The position numbers were made by a program, and so were the translations under genes. Of a stretch of DNA of 64,000 nucleotides, positions 56,144 through 64,000 are shown piece after piece; positions within the stretch are counted from its first letter, which is position 1; the number at the start of each line of letters is the position of its first letter. Under the pieces are notes generated by a model that had not been told where the DNA came from, searched no databases, and worked only from the letters and a program-made list of their open reading frames with translations. The stretch comes from Ampelocalamus luodianensis (taxonomy: Eukaryota; Streptophyta; Magnoliopsida; Poales; Poaceae): assembly GCA_036346255.1 (NCBI GenBank), contig CM070640.1, forward strand, positions 40,977,238-41,041,237, in the 5' to 3' direction.

Positions 56144-58171
56144 TGTGATATGCTCACGATCTTAGGATGATGTGACAATTGGCCATGACGTTGAAGGTTT
56201 GCGAAAACACGAGTTTTCGGCAAAGTTCGATTCTGTCGAGTCTCGCGATCCGACCGCCATGGTGGCGGTCGACCGGTCTGTCTTGGGCTGTTTTGTCGGT
56301 GAGCGGTGGCGGTCCGACCGCCCAGAGGCGGTCGGACCGGCGGTGTGGTGATCGGACCGGCCTGGCGAGCGGTCGACCGGTCATTAAGTGAAGTTTGATT
56401 TTGGAGTGGGCCAAAAATAGAGGTGTAGGCAAGAGAGAAGGTTCTACTATTCTTGGTCCCATAATTTTTGGAGTCTCGGACAAAAGTTCTATTCGTTTGA
56501 AATTTCGGAGAGGTTGCGGATTTGAGTTGAAATTTTGGCTAAGTCCACAGGTGGCGGTCGACCGCCTTACATTGGCGATCGGGCCGGCGATGTGCGAGCG
56601 ACCGCCAAGGGTGGCGGTCGACCGGTTTTCACTTAACTCGTCGGCCGTGTGGCGGCGATGGTTGCTGTTAGGTCAATCTCATGGGTTTGATGCATATGTG
56701 TTGCATGATGCATGTTTTGACTAACGTGGGTCAAGTTGTGAAGAACTTGTTTCCGTTTCGATTTGCTTGTCTATTGTTGTGCAGTTGCTTGGTGGTCAAC
56801 GACGGTCAACGGCGAGGATGATCGGGACTAGGCTTGGAGAGCCGAGGTTGAACGATCGGCGATGCGGGTGAAGTCATTGGACTCAAGTATGGTGCAAGAT
56901 GGACAAAGGTGACCGAGCAGGCGCCGGTCGGCCGTTGGATCAAGCGGCGCGGGGGTCGGTGCAAGTGCCATGGTGGTTTCGGTGGGAGCCGGATGGGAGA
57001 GACTTGCCGACATGATGAGAGTCGTTGGATCAACCTACACGTGGCGAACAGCGAGTGCCGACAATCTGGACTCGGTCTTCGGAGAAGGACCGAGAAGGGG
57101 TATTTTGGTAATCTTACCAAATACCGCCTTGGTGACCTTCTGCTAACTTGCGGCGCAAGGCAGTGCGTGGAAAAGCGGATTAGGTCAAGAGGAGATGAAG
57201 ACGGCGCTTTAAAATGCGTGCGTGTGTGACCCGTTTGTTTTGGGCCTTAACGGAGCCCATTAGGAAACTCTTCTAGAAGGTCTAGGCCTCCACTATAAAT
57301 AGAGGAGGAGGTGGCTGCACCCCTTAACCCTTTCATTACTTGAAAATCCTAGTTTTTGCTTGTGTGCTTAGGAGTTGATAGTTGGAGGTTAGGGTTCTAG
57401 AGAGTTGGATTTGATTTCGTGCTCATGTATTGAGTCTTTGTCCTCCATTGATGGAGTGGTCAGAAACCAATACCATATCAAATCAATCCAAAGAAAGTTC
57501 TCTCAAAGATGAGTTCATTTGCCTTCTTTCTCTCTATTTGGTGATTTTGAGTCTTTCTTTGATCCGCGAGTTTTTGGTTGGTTTCTTGCTATGATCTAAC
57601 TTGCTGCAACATGTGGAAACCCATCTAGGGTCATCTTAGTCATCAATCACCCACGAGCAAGTTTCTAGATCATATTTCGTTCTTGACTCGGTTTTGACCC
57701 ACCTTCACTCAAACGGAAAAGGTCTGAACTTTGGCAAGGATCTTCACGATCGTTGCTTGGAATAGGTTCCTGACATCCTTAGGAAGGTGTGTGTCAAGTT
57801 TCACGAAGTTTGGACGCACGAATCAAAAGTTAGATCAATTTGCGTTTTGGTTTTTCGGGCTGATTTCACTATTCATTGGCCTGGAGGTCTGACCGCCATG
57901 TATTGAGAGGTCTGACCGATTTCCAAAGGTCAGACCGATTTCTAGTTGGAGGTCAGACCGCCCAACTCATTTAGGTTTTGAGTTTTTATGTTTTTGAAGA
58001 TTTTACTTCGGGGTTTTGATTGGATTCAATACAAGTCTTCCGCTGTGCATGATTGATTGATCTTCATAGCTTTCATAGCTATTGGAGTGAGATTCGTATT
58101 GAATTCAATTAGGGAGAAAAAGAGATCATGCTCCTATTCACCCCCCCTCTAGTCGCCTTTTCGGTCCAACA
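56144..58171 (+). mobile_element. Solo LTR (about 2.0 kb), copia SIRE/Maximus-like, nested in the 5' LTR
   Basis: Starts TGTGATATGC and ends GGTCCAACA, flanked by the 5-bp duplication ATCCC (56139..56143 and 58172..58176). The host LTR, as read in the intact copy at 62176..62740, continues across the join. A TATA box CTATAAATAG lies at about 57293. The end sequence (CCCCTCTAGTCGCCTTTTC) resembles SIRE/Maximus-type copia LTR ends. The interior has many GGTCGACCG/GGTCGGACCG words. No coding region. Confidence 0.88.
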
Positions 58172-58608
58172 ATCCCAAAAACCCTCCAGAAGGGTCCTGA
58201 AGACCCTTCGGAGCGGTCCCGAAGACCCTCTGAAGGACTTAAGGAGACCCTCTAAAGAAGGCAGCAAAGAACTGGCGAAGGGCACGGGGTCCACAGAAAC
58301 GGTGGACCGGGTGTATCCCCCAAGATAGACCGCGTCCACAAAGACACACCGTGCACCAGAGGCTACGCATAGGACGCACAAAAGACCCTGCAGCCCCTAG
58401 GGCTAGTGTACTTTGCTAGGGGCATACATGTACTTTTAGATGCCATGTCGGGAGGCTATAAATAGCCCCTCCACCATGTAACCAACTAGGGACAAATTTT
58501 TTATCACAACCGAGCCCCTTTTAAGTCTCCTCGTCTTCCAAGCACGAGAGGTCTCCACTTCTTACTGTCTAGTCTTCTCACTACGACAGTTGGCGCCGTC
58601 CGTGGGGT

Positions 58609-60180
58609 TTGGCAAGAAAGTCACACCCAGAAAAACCGATGGCCCCCCGAAGGGCAGCACCCAAAGTCTCAACCGAGGCAGCAGCGGCGGCCGCGGCCCC
58701 GAACACTCCTAAAGCAAAGCAGGGTCGGGCCGTATCGGCCGCTGCCGCCACTCGAGCCACAGAAGAAGAAGCCAATAATTCCACCCATGGGGACATCGTA
58801 GGAGGCGATGCCCCGCCCACCGAAGCATCTTTGCCAAATACGCAGACCGTAGGCATCACTCGAGAAGCATACGAAGCGCTTCAGTGAGAATTGGTGGACC
58901 TCTCGCGAGAGATGCTTAGTCTCTGACAGACGGCGGGAGGAACCCTCACGACCACCCAGCCACAGCCTAACACTCAACACCCCGAGGCCGAAGCCCAAAC
59001 CATCCCGGAGGAACCAAACACGAGTCTGCAGCTCCGGGGAGATCCCAACTCCTCGTTGAGCGCGGGACTTGAAGCAGCGCGCTGGCCAAGGAACTTCAAA
59101 ATGCCGGAGATCACACCCTTCGAAGGTTGCACAGATCCCTCAGAGTTACTGCGCGTGTAATGAAACAATCAATGGCGCGGAGGAGCGACACAACTAAGGC
59201 AAAAAAGCATCACGCTCGCCTTTAAGGGCGTCGCCCTGACATGGTTCTTTACCATTCCCACCCCCCCCGGCTCCATTTATGCCTAGGAACAGTTGCATGA
59301 CCACATACGCAACAACGTTCAAGGAAACTATAGCGAGCCGAAGGATGCAGGACACCTGTTCCCAGTCAAGCAAGCCTTGGACGAATCCCTTCGAAGCAAC
59401 TTCAGAAAATTCGCAGAAGTAAAGTGCCAAGTCAAGGGGGTCAACGAGACCACCATCATAAACGCCGCAACTGCGCGCTTGCGAAAAGCCCTCGTCGGGA
59501 AATCGCACGCAGCCAAGACGCACGCGCGATCGCGGGCTCTTGACGAGATAGAAGAATACGCCCGTGCAGAGGAGGATAACATCCGAAGGAATGGTGCCGC
59601 CCCAAATACCACCCCAACAGATAGGCCACCCAAGGAGGATGCAGCTACCACCCTGGCTACCAGCAAACCACGCATCAACTTTCGGCAAAAAAAAGCTGAA
59701 ACGTTTATCATGTGGACGAAGGGCACACCCCCGAAGCAAGCAGGAGAGGTGGTCGAGCAAACCGCGGCCGCGGAAGGGGCCGCGGCCGTCACGGTGGGCG
59801 ACACTAGGATGCCCAAGGCGGGACAGCAGCAACCCCGTTGTACTGTGACCTCCATGGCGAAGGGTCACACGCAACAGCGGAGTGCCGCACCATCGCGGCC
59901 ATGCAGGACTACATGCACCGCAGCCAACAGCCAGTTGAACATGAAGACCGTTCGGAGGCAGGCAATCTATTGTCGGCCCCACCGCTACGCCCGCGCATCG
60001 AAGGCAGCCATGGTGGGCCAGCCCAGAGGGTCATCAACATGATCACAGGGGGGTCCTCGCTGGGCATAGCAAAATCAGCCACCGCCCCGCACACTCGCGA
60101 GGCGCCTTCGCTAATCCGAAAATCGGCACGGCACATGGACCCCAAGTCCACCGTACCCGAGCCATGAGCAGGCTCATGCT
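58609..60180 (+). pseudogene. gag-like region of the non-autonomous Tat-like element
   Basis: An ATG at 58609 opens an Ala-rich frame (MARKSHPEKPMAPRRAAPKV) to a TGA at 58885. Later pieces in changing frames include NFKMPEITPFEGCTDPSELL (start of a gag capsid domain) and FKGVALTWFFTIPTPPGSIY. FPVKQALDESLRSNFRKFAE (59367 onward) and LYCDLHGEGSHATAECRTIA (zinc-knuckle-like, about 59835) follow. Frameshifts and stops break it at least four times. The order matches a Tat gag, but it is not translatable in one piece. Confidence 0.7.
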
Positions 60181-61735
60181 CCCCCAACCGCCCGTCTCCG
60201 GAAGCAGCAGGGCCAAAGCCACCACCACCGGCCCCATCCCCCCGCGCGACATCATCCGCTGCGAGATGGAAGCCTTTAGCAGCATCAGCACAAAGCAAAG
60301 TAGGCACCAAGCAACCCGTGGAAGCGAGAACTTACCGCGCGGCACCTCGAGCGCAACATCTTGGCCCCCGTAAACGTTCGAGGGGGTGCTCTGCCCGGAG
60401 GACTCGTCGGTATCCAGCCCGACAACATCAAAAGAGCCAACCGCTCGCCGCACCTGCGAGGCAGTTCGCTCGGCCACCACGACGGGACTCCCCCGCACTC
60501 GAAGCGCCATGCGGACCGGAAGGATCAGCGTTCGTAGCCGACCCTGAAACCTCCGTCCGGTCTGAAGGATCCGCCGTCGGTCTCTTCGACGCATGCCCTA
60601 AGTCTTCCGCATTGTGCGAAGCGGCACACAACGTTGCGGGGCCCAGCAACGCGCAGGGGGCCACAAAAATCGACCCGGCTCCCTCAACCTCCACCGGTCG
60701 GGCGCGCTTCTTCTTCTTGCCCTCCGGGTCGGGACGTTTGGAGAGGCGAACCGAGACGGGATACGCCCGGTTCAACCGCCCCTTCCGCACAACCAGACCA
60801 CGCCTCGAGTGCTCCTCACCCGTATACGGGCCAAGAAGCATCTTCGCCGCGCGACTCGCTTCGACAATGGACACGGCTGCAACCCATAAAAAGAAAAAAT
60901 GATGAAAAAATAATGTAATCTTTCAAAATCCGCACATGGAGCCGGGCCAAGAGTCATACCTTCGTGCCCCCTCACAGTAAGAGTGGGGTGCCCGGAGCTG
61001 GAGGAGCCCCGATCAACATTCCAGACTCGGGCCAACGACCAAATGCCGAAGGCGCAAAACTCCTCCACCAAGTCGAGCGTGGAGAAGCGCCTCGTCACGT
61101 CTAGAAGAAGGCGCAGATGAGCTTCCTCCCTTGCGGTAAGCTCGATGTCGGGGTTGGCGATGGGCTGTATCAGCCCGCCTCGGGATCGCAGCCCATCTTC
61201 TAGGACGGAAGTGTGGTAGAACCACCTCAGCGTCCAAGCCGTCTCCCAACGGTTCCGCGCCGCTAGAGCAGGCAGATACATTTGGCAGCGCGACTTCGGT
61301 TGAAAGTTGACACTACCAAAGTTCAGCGTGTCGTCGTTGCTGTTCTTATTCGGCTGGCAGCGGGCATCATGCAAGAAGGAGAAAATGCGACCCTCGCCCG
61401 CAGCTCCGGCTGCTCGGAGCATCCACTCGAAGACCCCCAACTTAACAACCGAGTTGGGGGTAAGCTGTGCCAATTCTACGCCGTACAACTGTAGAACGTC
61501 CTTCACCAGGTTCACGCACGGGATTCACAACCTAGCATAAAAAACACAACAAAAACTACTGCCTCGTCCGCCCGAGGCGTTGGCACTGTCTCCGCTCTAG
61601 GGACCCGGACCATCCTCATACTCTCCAACTTGCCCTCCTCCACGAGGGTCTGGAGCGCTGCCTCCGTTACCGTAGATCTCCAAAGGTCACTCGTGTAGGA
61701 CACTTCCCCCGCAGCATCCTTGCCTCGCTTCGTCA
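60043..61735 (-). pseudogene. Antisense gene of the Tat-like element (gypsy-type transposon domain, PF04195-like)
   Basis: Minus strand. It starts near 61735 (MTKRGKDAAGEVSYTSDLWR; VEEGKLESMRMVRVPRAETV; DEAVVFVVFF). After a frame change near 61520 it continues LVKDVLQLYGVELAQLTPNS, VVKLGVFEWMLRA, FSFLHDARCQPNK and ARNRWETAWTLRWFYHTSVL. The layout matches the 'putative gypsy type transposon' domain (PF04195). After a GT-rich junction near 60955 it continues with VEASRAAKMLLGPYTGEE (60874 down) and a Lys/Arg-rich linker (GKKKKRARPVEVEG). It corresponds in position to the plus-strand ORF at 30060..31521 of the other Tat-like element. The biological role of this protein class is unknown. Confidence 0.75.
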
Positions 61736-62175
61736 TGTTTCGGACACGGAGCGTAGCAAAATACGTGCAAACCGTTTCAAAGAACCGAAAGAATAAGCTC
61801 AAAAGGGGGGGCGGCTACTTATAGCCAGCCAGGCCAGCCCAACAGGCGCCACATGTCACCAATACAATGGCGAGCAGTACGAGGAGGCGCCGGTACGGGC
61901 AACAATGCTATTATGACGCGTCATTACGGCGCACAACGCCCCAAGCGCCGTTACGACGCATGGCAGCCCCAATCGCCGTCATCACACATCGCATGCTAGC
62001 ACCACTAAAGCGCACGACGCCCCAGGCATCCCCCGTAGTAAAAAGTGCCCACGGGAAGGAAGATCCTTCGAAACCAACAAAGCTTCACCACGACAAAGGG
62101 GACGGTGTGTCTGGACCTTACAGGAGAATGGCGCGGTTTCAGCCATGCCGAAGCAGACCTCGACCACGAGGGGCT

Positions 62176-62740
62176 TGTCGTAGGGACGCCCCACCGGCCC
62201 CCACGAACCGGCGAAGCACGACAGCACTGAAAGGTCTTCTAAGGACTTATTCGGAGGATGCCCCGAAGACCCCTTGGATGATCCCGAAGACTCATCGGAT
62301 GATCCCGAAGACCCCCCGGAGGATCTCGAAGACCCTCCAGAAGGGTCCCAAAGACCCTTCGGAGTGGTCCCGAAGACCCTCCGAAGGACCTAAAGAGACC
62401 CTCCAAAGAAGGCAGCAAAGGACCGGTGAAGGGCACGGGGTCTGCAGGAATGGTGGACCGGGTGTATCCCTCAAGATAGACCGCGTCCACGAAGACACAC
62501 TGTGCACCGGAGGCTACGCATAGGACGCACAAAAGACCCTACAGCCCCTAGGGCTAGTGTACTTTGCTAGGGGCATACATGTACTTTTAGATGCCATATC
62601 GGGAGGCTATAAATAGCCCCCTCCACCATGTAACCAACTAGGGACAAATTTTTTATCACAACTGAGCCCCTTTTAAGTCTCCTCGTCTTCCCAGCACGAG
62701 GGGTCTCCACTTCTTACTGTTTAGTCTTCTCACTACGACA
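62176..62740 (+). repeat. 3' LTR of the non-autonomous Tat-like element
   Basis: Intact 565-bp LTR with TATA box GGCTATAAATAGCCCC (about 62606). Its 5' third is a run of GAAGACCC/GGAGGAT words (CCCGAAGACCCCCC), a short internal repeat. The copy in the 5' LTR lacks part of it. Confidence 0.92.
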
Positions 62741-62745
62741 AGTAT

Positions 62746-63300
62746 AATTCAAGAAGCTCCACAAGTGACTCTGACAAGTAAGATGTTTTACAAATGCTTA
62801 TAAAACTTTTAAGCACTAACAGAAAAAATGTGAAATGTTATTTACTTTTCACAAACAATGTGGTAAAAAAACAATTTTTGAAAACTATCACATATTTGTT
62901 TTGAGAGACGAAAATTGTCACAAACTGGTTGGATATGTTGTTTCAGTGATCAAATGGCGTTTACTAAATCATTAGCTCGTGGAGTTTGATGTCTGATTTT
63001 AGACACCTAATCAGATGACTAACCCAGACTAACTATGTTTGGGAGGGTTTAAGCTAGGCCTTCCGCCGCCACAAGAACGCGGGAATCTTCGTGTCTCCAA
63101 CTAAACAAACATCAAATAGCATGACGTTATGGATCAAGCTACTCTTGAGTTTCTTGTCGAGGTATGCAACTAAACTCCAATTTAAAGGTGGCAATTAGCA
63201 TGCAAAAAAAACCCTAATGGCAAAATTGTAAAAATTAAGTAATACACCATCTTTGCAGTGCCACACAATTGATTATTCCTTTTTTTTACTATCCATACAC
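62746..63300. other. Intergenic AT-rich DNA
   Basis: About 550 bp without a recognisable gene or repeat boundary. Confidence 0.5.
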
Positions 63301-63329
63301 ATCCGTTCGTGTGAAAACAACCAGAAAAT

Positions 63330-63650
63330 ATAAAAAACACCCTCGCGATTATTGAGATTTAAATACATTTTATACTTTGGAAAATACTAAAAATTCAAAT
63401 AGAAAATAGAAAATAGCAATTGAACTCGAGATTTTTTTAGAAAAATCTAAAAAATATATCCAAGGCCATAGAATCCAAATAAAATAGTTTTGACAAATGT
63501 TGATGTTGAAATTATTCATATTAAATGGTTTTGATACTGAAAGTTCAAGTTAAGCTATGAATTAAAATTCAAATAAATCTCAAAGGGTGAATTTTCCAAC
63601 TACTAACTAAACAAAAGAGTTTTTAAAGCTCAGAAAATTGGGATGTTACA
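63330..63650 (-). mobile_element. Gypsy-type LTR fragment, minus orientation
   Basis: Read on the minus strand from 63650 it starts TGTAACATCCCAATTTTCTG, the same start as the Tekay-like LTRs (TGTAACACC.., then TTCTGAGCTTT). It stays AT-rich for about 300 bp, and the other end is not defined. A similar start lies within the copia element near 6069. Confidence 0.5.
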
Positions 63651-63729
63651 AGAACCTACTAAAGGCATTGGCACGGAATAAAGAACATCTTTCGATACCT
63701 CCAAGAAAGCAAAGAACTGTTCTACAGAA

Positions 63730-64000
63730 TGTAGGACCGGAAAGGCGACTAGAGGGGGTTGAATAGGAGCTCAATCAATTTTTAGCTTTAAGATCAGATT
63801 TAAACATGGTATTGACTCCAATAGCTATAGGAACTATGAAGATCAATGTATATAAGCATAGCGGAAGACTTGAACTGAATCCCCTTCAAAACCCCAAAAG
63901 AAACAATCAAAAATACAAAAGTCGGCCTAATGAACGATCTCGATGAACGATGCGATCGTGCACGGATGAACGATGTCGATCATACCGCACTCGGTCATAC
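63730..64000 (-). mobile_element. Start of a copia SIRE/Maximus-like LTR, cut by the window edge
   Basis: The sequence from 63730 (TGTAGGACCGGAAAGGCGAC) is the reverse complement of the end of the solo LTR at 56144..58171, and similarity continues for at least 170 bp. It is therefore an LTR of the same family in the opposite orientation. The rest lies to the right of the window. Confidence 0.8.

Larger units (their letters stand above)
56035..62740 (+). mobile_element. Non-autonomous Tat-like gypsy element (gag plus antisense ORF, no pol)
   Basis: LTRs 56035..58588 (interrupted) and 62176..62740 (565 bp) start TGTCGTAGGGACGCC and end CACTACGACA. The target duplication AGTAT lies at 56030..56034 and 62741..62745. 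The PBS TGGCGCCGTCCGTGGGG (58591..58607) is identical to that of the Tat-like element at 28600..39541. Inside are a gag-like region on the plus strand and an antisense gene on the minus strand. No RT, RNase H or integrase is present, so it depends on another element. Without the nested solo LTR it is about 4.7 kb. Confidence 0.92.

Noticed and set aside
59194..59982. A 262-codon minus-strand ORF opposite the gag-like region
   Set aside because: It is a shadow of the GC-rich gag-like sequence. No domain is recognisable and its composition mirrors the sense strand.

Overview
This window is nuclear DNA from a flowering plant, most likely a grass (Poaceae). The evidence is intron-rich genes with GT-AG introns, a very GC-rich first exon in the TPX2-family gene, and a dense nest of Ty3/gypsy (Tekay/Del-like and Tat-like) and Ty1/copia LTR retrotransposons with textbook 5-bp target duplications. 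I cannot name the species. Host genes occupy only about a fifth of the window, and the rest is transposable-element (TE) DNA.

Host genes. (1) Two tandem genes on the minus strand encode PAP27/PAP1-type purple acid phosphatases. Copy 1 (<1..1690) runs off the left edge. Copy 2 (7485..11992, 12 exons) is complete in structure but carries a frameshifting insertion in exon 8. (2) A tRNA-Lys(CUU) gene lies at 12485..12557 on the minus strand. (3) The last three exons of a plant diacylglycerol kinase lie at 13118..13628 on the minus strand, cut off upstream by repetitive DNA. (4) An eight-exon TPX2-domain gene lies at 53128..55431 on the plus strand, with an apparent 1-bp frameshift in exon 1.

TE layout. 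Between the PAP copies are a TIR element (2457..3723) and a gag-only copia element (4199..7410) that has swallowed a hAT-like element. A 5'-truncated LINE (7848..9277) sits in the last intron of PAP copy 2. From 13.65 to 52 kb the sequence is a TE block. It starts with three unrelated minisatellites (14.2-16.1 kb), followed by a full-length Tekay-like gypsy (17091..26505). Next comes a possible large TIR element (27388..41270) holding pieces of a coiled-coil gene, split by a Tat-like gypsy (28600..39541). A second, truncated Tekay-like element (41377..~47761) has a solo LTR inside its LTR, and the block ends with a degenerate plant-mobile-domain gene (48690..51200). Right of the TPX2 gene is a non-autonomous Tat-like element (56035..62740) with a copia-type solo LTR inserted into its 5' LTR. 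At the right edge another LTR of the same copia-type family begins in the opposite orientation.

Most notable observations: a run of seven short hairpins, most followed by GGGACC or GGACC, inside the solo LTR at 43763..46329; antisense genes, one of them apparently spliced, in both Tat-like elements; stop codons in the Tekay gag that can be traced to C-to-T or G-to-A transitions by comparing the two copies; and target duplications that order several nested insertions. No wholly new biological system is evident. The hairpin array is the best candidate for something undescribed.
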